DNA from: Acidimicrobiales bacterium | GTDB lineage: Bacteria; Actinomycetota; Acidimicrobiia; Acidimicrobiales; Palsa-688 | Direction of reading: 5' to 3' | DNA length: 14,287 bases | NCBI GenBank assembly: GCA_019241495.1 | Contig: JAFAWZ010000114.1 | Location: 1-14,287 of the forward strand | Shown: positions 7,235 to 13,500 of the stretch, in pieces | Position numbering within the stretch: position 1 is the first letter of the stretch | Layout of the letters: the number at the start of each line of letters is the position of its first letter | The notes under the pieces: model-generated | The model's input: only the letters and a program-made list of their open reading frames with translations | What the model was told of the DNA's origin: nothing | The model's database searches: none | Position numbers and translations under genes: made by a program

Positions 7235-7253
7235 TCCCTATCCCCCGTGGCAA
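7225..7253 (-). promoter_or_regulatory. Minus-strand promoter of the SWIM operon
   Basis: On the minus strand TTGCCA (7253-7248) and TACAAT (7230-7225) are separated by exactly 17 bp. Each differs from the sigma-70 consensus at one base. The -35 lies in operator copy 2 and the -10 in operator copy 1. Counting forward, +1 is base 7218, the A of the start codon, so the transcript would be leaderless. Confidence 0.65.
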
Positions 7254-7264
7254 CATTGTAGCCA
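7248..7264. promoter_or_regulatory. Operator copy 2: 17-bp near-palindrome
   Basis: Identical in all 17 bases to the copy at 7218-7234, with a 30-bp centre-to-centre distance, so both could be bound on nearly the same helix face. It contains the minus-strand -35 box and overlaps the putative + strand -35 (TTGTAG, 7256-7261). A protein bound here could control both divergent promoters. Confidence 0.65.
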
Positions 7265-7283
7265 CCGATTCTTGGAGTAGGTT
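7256..7283 (+). promoter_or_regulatory. Putative promoter of the 66-aa HTH gene
   Basis: TTGTAG (7256-7261) and TAGGTT (7278-7283) are 16 bp apart. Transcription would begin near 7290, 3 nt before the ATG at 7293. The match to consensus is only moderate. The absence of a well-spaced Shine-Dalgarno and the overlap with operator 2 support it. Confidence 0.4.
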
Positions 7284-7292
7284 ACGGCCGTA

Positions 7293-7493
7293 ATGCCGGA
7301 TGATCAGAAGGTCGATGAGGCCCAGGCGCTGGAGCTCGTCAGGCAGTTCGCACTCGATGCCCGAGCATCGGTGCGATCTCGAAACGCGGCGATCCGCAAT
7401 GCCAGCAAGCTTGGTGTCAGCGGCCGGGCTATCGCCCGGGAGGCTGGCCTGTCGCATCGGGCGGTGCAGATGATCCTGGCTAGCGACGACTGA
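7293..7493 (+). CDS. Small HTH DNA-binding protein, candidate repressor
   Basis: A 66-aa protein. Residues 42-62 (VSGRAIAREAGLSHRAVQMIL) form a classic helix-turn-helix of the resolvase/Xre-like type. Residues 8-40 are a charged helical N-terminus that could dimerise. It is divergent from the SWIM operon across twin operators, the standard layout of a regulator that represses its own gene and its neighbours. Expression is probably near-leaderless. It is the last gene before the broken tRNA. Family assignment below the HTH level is not possible from sequence alone. It could alternatively be a remnant of a larger regulator. Confidence 0.62.
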   Translation: MPDDQKVDEAQALELVRQFALDARASVRSRNAAIRNASKLGVSGRAIAREAGLSHRAVQMILASDD

Positions 7494-7645
7494 GCATTGT
7501 CACCAAGCCAGTCACCTTTTCGGGCCGCGACCGACCGATATCTAGGTTTGAGGACCGCGTGAGGCCGCGCCAATCGGAGAACGAGGACCACGTCAACCGC
7601 GGTTTTCGGTCGTGCGCCGTCGCAAACCGCATCCTTGCGATGAAG
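7494..7645. other. Non-coding strip between the element's last gene and the tRNA scar, candidate att arm
   Basis: No supportable gene lies here. The strip contains a GTCACC direct repeat (7500-7517), a 10-bp perfect palindrome AACCGCGGTT (7595-7604), and CGCAA/TTGCG arms near 7621-7639. In an integrated element this is where integrase arm sites would lie, but none can be identified without the integrase. It holds no T-arm or acceptor 3' strand that could complete the tRNA-Ala. Confidence 0.35.
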
Positions 7646-7683
<38 letters not shown>

Positions 7684-7715
7684 AGATGGGTCTTCCGACT
7701 TTAGCAGCCGGGCGT

Positions 7716-7797
7716 CAGACCGGACGGCCCGGGCCGGCAGGAGACGGTCCACCGACTCGCCGGCGGGCGCGTCTCCGGTCCGGTCTGCCGGCCGTCC
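7716..7797. repeat. GC-rich nested inverted repeats upstream of the tRNA fragment
   Basis: Several perfect complementary blocks are nested here: CAGACCGGAC (7716-7725) with GTCCGGTCTG (7778-7787), GGACGGCC (7722-7729) with GGCCGTCC (7790-7797), CCGGCA (7734-7739) with TGCCGG (7786-7791), and GGAGAC (7740-7745) with GTCTCC (7771-7776). They can form alternative long hairpins. There is no T run on either side and no coding frame. It may be a terminator for something lost, or a mobile repeat. Confidence 0.5.
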
Positions 7798-7838
7798 AAT
7801 TGCGAACACTTAGCCGTGGTAACTGTGTAACGAGCCGT

Positions 7839-7885
7839 TTCTGAGGGCGCTCGTCTACAGATTTTGTACACCAGCGCCCTCAGAA
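7839..7885. repeat. Perfect 13-bp inverted repeat, 21-nt spacer
   Basis: TTCTGAGGGCGCT (7839-7851) and AGCGCCCTCAGAA (7873-7885) are exact reverse complements. The spacer is AT-richer than its surroundings. The right arm runs straight into the first 19-bp tandem repeat. It could be a hairpin in a leuS leader if transcription starts upstream, a protein-binding site, or a small mobile repeat. There is no T run typical of a terminator. Confidence 0.6.
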
Positions 7886-7959
7886 TGGCGGGGAGACGGA
7901 GGAATGGCGGGGAGACGGAGGAACGGCGGGGAGACGGAGGGATCGGGGGGAGACGGAGG
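7884..7959 (+). repeat. Four 19-bp tandem repeats upstream of leuS
   Basis: Four consecutive units of the form AATGGCGGGGAGACGGAGG: 7884-7902, 7903-7921, 7922-7940 (one change) and 7941-7959 (several changes at its start). The constant part is GGGGAGACGGAGG. The fading identity toward leuS suggests older copies there and newer ones at the left. A period of 19 does not keep a reading frame, so this is not protein-coding. It ends 45 bp before the leuS start. Confidence 0.75.
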
Positions 7960-7991
7960 GAACCCACCAGGGGGCGGGGTGGCGCTCCCAG

Positions 7992-7997
7992 TACCCT
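7992..7997 (+). promoter_or_regulatory. Putative -10 box of leuS (TACCCT)
   Basis: TACCCT fits TANNNT. Counting six bases on, transcription would begin at 8004, one base before the ATG. No Shine-Dalgarno precedes this ATG. Together these support 8005 as the start and a leaderless message. The -35 region is only a G run. Confidence 0.4.
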
Positions 7998-8004
7998 GGG
8001 CCGC

Positions 8005-10473
8005 ATGGCAGAGCAGTACGACCCCCAGGCCGTGGAGGCCAAGTGGCAGCGGCGATGGCAAGAGGAGGGTGCGTACCAGGTCGACAACGACGACGCGCGC
8101 CCGCCCTACTACGTCCTCTGCATGTACCCCTACCCGAGCGGGTCGGCCCACCAGGGCCATGTCCGGAACTACACCTTCGGGGACCTGCTCGTCCGCCAGC
8201 GCACCATGCAGGGCTTCGGAGTGCTCAGCCCCATCGGCTTCGACAGCTTCGGTCTGCCCGCCGAGAACGCGGCCATCAAGACCGGGGCCCATCCCCGACC
8301 CTTCACCGACGCCCGCATTGAGGAGCTGAAGTCGAGCCTGAAGCGGCTGGGGGCGAGCTACGACTGGCGCCGGGAGCTGCGCAGCCACGACCCCCTCTAC
8401 ATGCGCTGGAACCAGCTCATCTTCCAGCGCTTCTTGGACGCCGGCCTGGCCTATCGCCGCCAGGCCCCGGTCAACTGGTGCCCCGGCTGCCAGACCGTCC
8501 TCGCCAACGAGCAGGTCCTACCCGACGGCACATGTGAACGCAGCGGCGACGTGGTCGAAAAGCGCGACCTGGAACAGTGGTTCTTCCGCATCACCGCCTA
8601 TGCCGACGAGATGCTGGCCGCCCTGGACGATCTCGAGTGGCCCGAGCGGGTCAAGGTGATGCAGCGCAACTGGATCGGCCGCTCTGAGGGGGCCGAGTTC
8701 GACCTGCCCGTTCAGGGAGAGCCGGACAAGCGGATCCGGGTCTTCACCACCCGCCCCGACACCTCGTTCGGGATGACCTTCGTCGTCCTGGCTCCCGAGC
8801 ACCCCCTCGTCGCTGAGATCACCGCCGGTGAGCACCGGGCCGAGGTGGAGGCCTTCGTCGAGCGGGTCCGCAACGAGTCGGAGATCGAGCGCCAGGCGAG
8901 CGAGGGCGAGCTCGAGAAGCGGGGAGTTTTCACGGGTGCCTACGCCATCAACCCCTTCACCCGGGAGCCGGTGCCTGTCTTCCTGGCCGACTACGTGCTC
9001 ATGACCTACGGCACCGGGGCCATCATGGCCGTCCCCGGCCAGGACCAGCGCGACTGGGACTTCGCCCGGGCCCACGGCCTGCCGATCATCCGGACCGTCC
9101 AGCCCCCAGAAGGGTGGGAGGGGGGTGCGTACGTCGGCGAAGGACCAGCGGTCAACAGTGCCTGGCTCGACGGCCTCGACGTCCCCGCCGCCAAGGCGAA
9201 GGCCATCGACTGGCTCGAGGCCGAGGGCATCGGGGAGCGCAAGGTCAACTACCGGCTGCGGGATTGGTTGCTGTCCCGCCAGCGTTACTGGGGTTGCCCA
9301 ATTCCAGTCGTCCATTGTCCCGACCACGGGATCGTGAAGGTGCCCGAGGACCAGCTGCCTGTGTTGCTGCCGGACGACGTGGAGTTCCGCCCAACAGGGG
9401 AATCCCCGCTGCGCTACCACGAGGGCTTCTTGAACACGACCTGCCCGGTATGTGGAGGGCCGGCCCAACGCGAGACCGACACCATGGACACGTTCGTGGA
9501 TTCGTCGTGGTACTTCCTGCGCTTTTGCGACCCGTGGTCGACCGTGGCGCCGGTCAACCTGGCGGCTGCGGCCAAGTGGATGCCCGTCGACCAGTACATC
9601 GGCGGCATCGAGCACGCCATCCTGCATCTCCTGTACGCCCGCTTCTACACCCGGGCGCTGGCCGACGTGGGCCTGGCTCCGCCTGAGATCCGGGAACCCT
9701 TCGCCCGGCTGTTCACCCAGGGCATGATCACGATGGACGGCTCGAAGATGTCGAAGTCGAAAGGCAACCTCATCGCGCCCGAGCGTTACTACGACACGGT
9801 CGGAGCGGACTCGCTCCGGCTCTTTCACCTGTTCGTCGGCCCGCCGGCGGACAACTTCGACTGGGGCGAGCAGACCGACCAGATGATCGAGGGTTGCCAC
9901 CGCTTCTTGGGCCGGCTGTGGCGGCTGGCGACGGGGTCGGTGGACCGGGGGTCCATTATTGACCGAGAGCCCACCGCAGCCGACGAGGATCTGGACAAAG
10001 ACACGCACCGCCTGATCGCCAAGGTCAGCTCCGACTTCGACCATTGGTCGTACAACACGGCGGTGGCCTCCTGCATGGAGTTCCTCAATTCGGTGTACCG
10101 CTACTTGCAGTCCGACGAGGGGGGCCGTCGAGCCACGGTCGACTTCGCGGTCGAGTCCCTGTTGTTGTTGATGGCGCCCATGGCGCCACACATCTCGGCC
10201 GAGCTGTGGGAGCTACACGATCCGGCCCGAGGGTCCGTGCACGCCCAGGCCTGGCCGGTCGCTGACCCGTCCAAGGTTCACGAGGAGCGCGTCACCATGG
10301 TTGTCCAGGTCAACGGCCGGGTCCGGGACCGCCTGGAGGTCGACGCCACCGTCTCGGAGGGCGATGCGGTGGCGACCGCCTTGGCCTCGCCCCGGGTGTC
10401 GGAGGCGCTCGGCGGGCAGCAGCCGAAGCGGGTCGTGGCCCGGCCACCGCGCCTGGTCAACGTGGTCGTCTAG
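8005..10473 (+). CDS. leuS: Leucyl-tRNA synthetase
   Basis: An 822-aa class Ia synthetase that charges tRNA-Leu with leucine in the cytoplasm, using ATP. The first catalytic motif is HQGH (49-52, within YPYPSGSAHQGHVRNY) and the second is KMSKS (581-585). Between them lies the CP1 editing domain, with TTRPDT (248-253) and AVPGQDQRD (342-350) including the conserved Asp347. The C-terminal anticodon-binding helices and a final ValValNGRVRD-type domain complete a full-length bacterial enzyme. The zinc knuckle region reads CPGC (159-162) then CERS (177-180), so the fourth usual Cys is Ser. The frame is open upstream to 7864, but those codons lie in the tandem repeats. The ATG at 8005 gives the typical MAEQYDP..EAKWQ..W beginning. 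It is the first clear chromosomal gene right of the prophage. Confidence 0.97.
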   Translation: MAEQYDPQAVEAKWQRRWQEEGAYQVDNDDARPPYYVLCMYPYPSGSAHQGHVRNYTFGDLLVRQRTMQGFGVLSPIGFDSFGLPAENAAIKTGAHPRPFTDARIEELKSSLKRLGASYDWRRELRSHDPLYMRWNQLIFQRFLDAGLAYRRQAPVNWCPGCQTVLANEQVLPDGTCERSGDVVEKRDLEQWFFRITAYADEMLAALDDLEWPERVKVMQRNWIGRSEGAEFDLPVQGEPDKRIRVFTTRPDTSFGMTFVVLAPEHPLVAEITAGEHRAEVEAFVERVRNESEIERQASEGELEKRGVFTGAYAINPFTREPVPVFLADYVLMTYGTGAIMAVPGQDQRDWDFARAHGLPIIRTVQPPEGWEGGAYVGEGPAVNSAWLDGLDVPAAKAKAIDWLEAEGIGERKVNYRLRDWLLSRQRYWGCPIPVVHCPDHGIVKVPEDQLPVLLPDDVEFRPTGESPLRYHEGFLNTTCPVCGGPAQRETDTMDTFVDSSWYFLRFCDPWSTVAPVNLAAAAKWMPVDQYIGGIEHAILHLLYARFYTRALADVGLAPPEIREPFARLFTQGMITMDGSKMSKSKGNLIAPERYYDTVGADSLRLFHLFVGPPADNFDWGEQTDQMIEGCHRFLGRLWRLATGSVDRGSIIDREPTAADEDLDKDTHRLIAKVSSDFDHWSYNTAVASCMEFLNSVYRYLQSDEGGRRATVDFAVESLLLLMAPMAPHISAELWELHDPARGSVHAQAWPVADPSKVHEERVTMVVQVNGRVRDRLEVDATVSEGDAVATALASPRVSEALGGQQPKRVVARPPRLVNVVV

Positions 10474-10596
10474 CTCAAGGCCCGGGCCGTCGAGGCCGAC
10501 ATCTCTGAGGAAGGGTTCCGGGCGGCTTCGACCGACGGCCAACCGGCCCCGACTCTGAGATCGAGACAACTGTGGCCCAATTCGCCAACGCCCAGC

Positions 10597-11358
10597 GTGG
10601 TCCCGCCCACTGTTGTGCCAGTGGAGACCAATGGCTTCACCTTGGTTGAAGAAGACGACGTTGCATTCACCCTGACGCTGTGCCGGGAGATCAACCGGAT
10701 CTACGGCGGCTACCAGGACGGCGAGCTGGCTCCCGACGAGAATGTCTGGGCCGGCCTGAGCCTCACCCTCCGGATGTTGTCGACGCTCCAAGGGACGGTG
10801 CTCGACGGGATGCCGGCCATGCGGTTGCAGGTTGCGGCGGCTCAGGCCCGGGAGATGCACGCCGTGCTGTTCGGCGAGCTTCCGAGCGGCGGGCGGGGCA
10901 AGGGGCGCATCGACATGCTGCCCGGTCCGGGCCCCTCGGTTGGCTTGCCCGACGGCCCGAAGCAGCTTGAGCCGGTGGGAACCTCCGACGCTTTTCCAGG
11001 CGAGACCCCTCCCGATCAGGACGGCTCCGGGGAGCGGTCAGACCGATCGGGCTCCTGGTCCCTGGTCGGAGCGCTCAGACGGGCTCGTACCCGGTGGGCC
11101 CGGGTGTGGGCCTCGCAGTCCGCCGCGGTCCGCCTCGTGCTCGGCTTGCTCGGCTGCGCCGGGCTTGCCCTGGCCATCGATGTTCCCTTCGCGGTGGTGG
11201 CCCTTTTTCCTGCCCTTTTCTTCCCGGTGGTCGCCGGGATCGTGGTCTTGAGCGGCGGCTGGACGCTGGTCTTCCGGCACCGCCCGGTCTCCGGGTTCAG
11301 CCAGTCAGCGCTCACCGCGCAAGAAACGCTCCAGCTCCGCCGCCAGCTCGTCCCCTGA
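10597..11358 (+). CDS. Unknown membrane protein with soluble helical N-terminal domain
   Basis: About 253 aa. Residues 20-95 are helical (AFTLTLCREINRIYGGYQDG...RMLSTLQGTVLDGMPAMRLQVAAAQAREMHAVLFGEL). Residues 96-155 are Gly/Pro/Asp-rich and look disordered. An Arg-rich patch (160-170) precedes two hydrophobic helices (about 177-194 and 197-226), so the N-terminal part is probably cytoplasmic. I recognise no family. The GTG start is uncertain: there is no ribosome site, and GTGs at 10615 and 10621 are alternatives. It lies 123 bp after leuS with no clear terminator between. Its last 54 bp overlap the convergent PAC2 gene. GC-rich third positions throughout indicate a real coding frame. Confidence 0.6.
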   Translation: MVPPTVVPVETNGFTLVEEDDVAFTLTLCREINRIYGGYQDGELAPDENVWAGLSLTLRMLSTLQGTVLDGMPAMRLQVAAAQAREMHAVLFGELPSGGRGKGRIDMLPGPGPSVGLPDGPKQLEPVGTSDAFPGETPPDQDGSGERSDRSGSWSLVGALRRARTRWARVWASQSAAVRLVLGLLGCAGLALAIDVPFAVVALFPALFFPVVAGIVVLSGGWTLVFRHRPVSGFSQSALTAQETLQLRRQLVP

Positions 11359-12204
11359 GGGCAGGTCGCCAAGTGAGCTGAGGGGCTCGGCGGGCTGCTC
11401 GCTGTCGTGTTGAACCTCGAGCTGGCGAACCATGGCCGTGTGCTCCTCGCTCGCCGCGATGAGCTGGGCGATCTGCTGGCCAGTGGTGGCCGCCGCCCCG
11501 AGCAGGGCCGAGACGTCGATCTCGATCTCGGCCATGCGGGCCAGACCTTCGAGCAGGGCGGCCGACGCCGCGGGGTAGGGCATGGCGGCGACGTAGTGCG
11601 GCACCCGGGCCCAGAGGCCGACCGCCGGGATGCCGGCCTGGCCGAAGGCCATCTCCAGCGCCCCCTGCACGCCCGATGGGACATCGATGCTGGCCGGCAA
11701 GTAGCCGACCCGGGCGGCCAGCTCGGCGTCGGTCGAGGTGCCGACCAGGCGGACCGGCCGGGTGTGGGGGACCGGTGCCGGGAAACCCCCGAGCCCGACT
11801 ACCAGCTCCACCCCCAATCTGCTGGCCAGGCCGATCACCTCGGAGGTGAAGCGGTGCCAGCGCATGTCCGGCTCCGGGCCGTTGAGGACCAGCACGGTGC
11901 GGCCTGTGCGGTTGGTGGCCGAGTGCAGGCGGATCTGCGCCCAGCGCAGCTCCTTGTGCACCCCGTTCACGATGCGCAGGATGGGCCGGCGGGCCCGGTA
12001 GTCGATGAGCTCGTCCGAGTCGAACGATGCCACCAGATCGTGGGGCATGGCGGCCAGGAGGTGGCCGACCGCGTTGGTCGCGGCCGAGCCGGCGTCGATC
12101 CATCCTTCCAGGCACATGACCATGACCGGGCCCTCGGTCTGGGGCCAGGAGTGGATCGTGGCGAGCTGCTCAGCTGCTGGGTGGGGGACGTCGGAGTCGG
12201 TCAT
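11305..12204 (-). CDS. PAC2 family protein (proteasome assembly chaperone-like)
   Basis: A 299-aa protein. Recognisable PAC2 signatures are LEGWIDAGSAA (32-42), FDSDELIDYRARRP (61-74), a central GLGGFPAPVPHTRP segment, and VPSGVQGAL...GIPAVGLWARVPHYVAAMPYPAA. The family is related to archaeal/eukaryotic proteasome assembly chaperone 2. Actinobacterial members occur in genomes with a 20S proteasome, but their exact role is unproven. The C-terminal LPSGDELAAELERFLR is typical of the actinobacterial group, so the 3' end at 11305 is trustworthy even though it overlaps the opposite gene by 54 bp. An AAGGA ribosome site (12218-12214) lies 9 nt from the ATG. A 160-nt leader with a large stem-loop separates it from the phosphotransferase gene upstream. 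Confidence 0.9.
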   Translation of the reverse strand: MTDSDVPHPAAEQLATIHSWPQTEGPVMVMCLEGWIDAGSAATNAVGHLLAAMPHDLVASFDSDELIDYRARRPILRIVNGVHKELRWAQIRLHSATNRTGRTVLVLNGPEPDMRWHRFTSEVIGLASRLGVELVVGLGGFPAPVPHTRPVRLVGTSTDAELAARVGYLPASIDVPSGVQGALEMAFGQAGIPAVGLWARVPHYVAAMPYPAASAALLEGLARMAEIEIDVSALLGAAATTGQQIAQLIAASEEHTAMVRQLEVQHDSEQPAEPLSSLGDLPSGDELAAELERFLRGER

Positions 12205-12259
12205 TCATCTACATCCTTATCGGTCCTCGTCACTTAGCAGCCGTCGCAAACCCGCGGGA

Positions 12260-12337
12260 GGGAGAATACGGCGGCTCGTCGTAGACCGACTCTCTCCCCT
12301 CGCATCCACGGTATGGGATGAGCCGCCGCCTTCTCCC
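12260..12337 (-). repeat. Large stem-loop in the gap between phosphotransferase and PAC2 genes
   Basis: Arms GGGAGAA + GGCGGCTC (12260-12266, 12270-12277) pair with GAGCCGCC + TTCTCCC (12320-12327, 12331-12337). This gives 15 perfect pairs interrupted by one symmetric 3-nt internal loop, with a 42-nt apical region. The apical region contains a second small CATCC/GGATG pair. It occupies most of the 160-bp gap. It may be a terminator of the phosphotransferase gene without a U tract, or a regulatory leader of the PAC2 gene. Confidence 0.6.
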
Positions 12338-12364
12338 ACCTCGAAGTAGTTTCGCGGCAGCTTC

Positions 12365-13432
12365 TTACCGGCCCAGGCGGCGGGCCGCCTGCCACGACCG
12401 CTCCGCCAGCCATCCGATCGAATCGAGATAGCCGCTGATGTCGGTCCCGTCGTCGGCCATGGCCCCGCCCGCGTAACGGGCGTAGACCCCTTCGAGAATG
12501 CAGGCCAACCTCCAGTAGGCGAAGGCCACGTAGAAATCCAGATGGGCCGCGGCCCGACCGATGCGTTTTTCGTATCGCTCGACCAGCTCGACCCGGCGGG
12601 CGAAGCCGGGTCGAGAGGTGGGAGCGTGGCCCAACGCCGACCTCTCGCCTGGCTCGGGCCAGTACACGAGGAGCTGCGCGAGGTCGGCCAGCGGGTCGCC
12701 GAGGGTGCACAGCTCCCAGTCGAGGACGGCATCGACCCGGCTGCCGTCGGGCGCCAAGATGCAGTTGTCCAAGCGGTAGTCGCCATGGACGACCGCGGCG
12801 GCCCCCTGCTCGGGTATGGCGGCCCACAGGAGGGAGTGGATCGCGTCGATGGCCGGCAACGGCGCGCCTCCGCGGGCCTGATTGGCTCCGTGGTAGTTGG
12901 CGTGCCAGCGCTTGAGCTGGCGGGCGACGTAAGCGTCCTTACGGCCCAGGTCGCCCAGGCCGACCGCATCGGGGTCGACCAGGTGGATGCTGGCCAGCGT
13001 GTCGACGAGGGCCAGGCTGGCCCGGCCCCGGGCCGGCTCGTCGAGGTACTTGTCGACGTCACGCTCGTCCCGGGCGATCACGCCGTCCACGAAACCCATG
13101 ACATAGAAGGGTGCGCCGTTGACGGCGACGTCCTCGCAGAGGCCAAGGGCGGGAGGGGCCGGGACTCCGGCGGGCCCCAAGGCGGAGATGATCCGGTGTT
13201 CCCTGGCCATGTCGTGGGCGGTCGGCAGGAGGTGACCCGTCGGGGGCCGGCGCAGCACGAACCGGTTGCCAGCCGCGTCGTCGACCCGGAAGGTCAGGTT
13301 GCTGCGCCCCCCGGCTATCAACGTGAAATGGAGCGGAAGGACGGCCCCCCGTACGTGCTCGGCGAACCAGGCGCTCACCCGGGACCCATCAATTCCTCTG
13401 GGCTCGGTACCCTGGCTGGTCGGGTCGCTCAT
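12365..13432 (-). CDS. Phosphotransferase family protein (APH / ACAD10-11 N-domain-like)
   Basis: A 355-aa kinase-like protein. The N-lobe has a Gly-rich turn (GGRSNLTFRV, 41-50) and FVLRRPPTG with the likely ATP-contact basic residue. The catalytic loop is HGDYRLDN (216-223), with Asp218 as base and Asn223 as a metal ligand. The second metal site is DWE (238-240), followed by GDPLADLA (245-252). This is the aminoglycoside/choline-kinase fold, and the DYRLDNCIL and WELCTLGDPLADL wording is that of the group related to the kinase domain of ACAD10/ACAD11. That group is often linked to acyl-CoA metabolism and not antibiotic resistance. The substrate is not determined by sequence, and no acyl-CoA dehydrogenase is adjacent. 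A TAGCTT -10 candidate (13446-13441) would start transcription about 2 nt before the ATG. Confidence 0.88.
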   Translation of the reverse strand: MSDPTSQGTEPRGIDGSRVSAWFAEHVRGAVLPLHFTLIAGGRSNLTFRVDDAAGNRFVLRRPPTGHLLPTAHDMAREHRIISALGPAGVPAPPALGLCEDVAVNGAPFYVMGFVDGVIARDERDVDKYLDEPARGRASLALVDTLASIHLVDPDAVGLGDLGRKDAYVARQLKRWHANYHGANQARGGAPLPAIDAIHSLLWAAIPEQGAAAVVHGDYRLDNCILAPDGSRVDAVLDWELCTLGDPLADLAQLLVYWPEPGERSALGHAPTSRPGFARRVELVERYEKRIGRAAAHLDFYVAFAYWRLACILEGVYARYAGGAMADDGTDISGYLDSIGWLAERSWQAARRLGR

Positions 13433-13436
13433 GGCC

Positions 13437-13479
13437 CGCGAAGCTACTTAATCCAGACCGCGAAGCCTCTTAATGCAGA
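13437..13479. repeat. Pair of 21-bp direct repeats between divergent genes, candidate operator
   Basis: Copies at 13437-13457 and 13459-13479 share 18 of 21 bases and begin CGCGAAGC, with CTTAAT in the middle and CAGA at the end. The 22-bp period is about two helical turns, so two protein subunits would sit on the same face. The pair fills the gap between the phosphotransferase start (13432) and the thioredoxin ribosome site (GGAAGGA, 13482-13488). The first copy includes the phosphotransferase -10 candidate. Confidence 0.6.
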
Positions 13480-13500
13480 TTGGAAGGATCCCTAAACGAG

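Larger units (their letters stand above)
143..7645. mobile_element. Prophage remnant or deleted phage-derived element
   Basis: This block holds phage head and tail genes on the + strand (small terminase, capsid, tail spike, truncated tape measure). A regulatory region with divergent zinc-finger and HTH genes follows. It ends where the tRNA-Ala sequence breaks off. Large terminase, portal, protease, head-tail connectors, tail tube, lysis genes and integrase are all missing, so it cannot make particles by itself. The left limit is uncertain because the ISL3-like transposase continues out of the window. The right limit is set by the tRNA junction. The tape-measure gene stops inside its N-terminal domain, which argues for at least one internal deletion near 6070-6090. 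Confidence 0.75.

Noticed and set aside
7884..7959. CRISPR array
   Set aside because: The 19-bp units are directly adjacent with no spacers and no cas genes.
7864..8004. Upstream in-frame extension of leuS
   Set aside because: Codes only for the tandem repeats, with no family similarity; the ATG at 8005 gives the normal LeuRS N-terminus.
8518..10191. 557-aa minus-strand open frame opposite leuS
   Set aside because: Antisense frame of leuS, which shows all synthetase motifs in the + frame; no independent support.
12365..13432. Aminoglycoside resistance kinase
   Set aside because: The fold is shared, but the motif wording matches the ACAD10/11-related phosphotransferase group and not resistance enzymes, and there is no resistance context.
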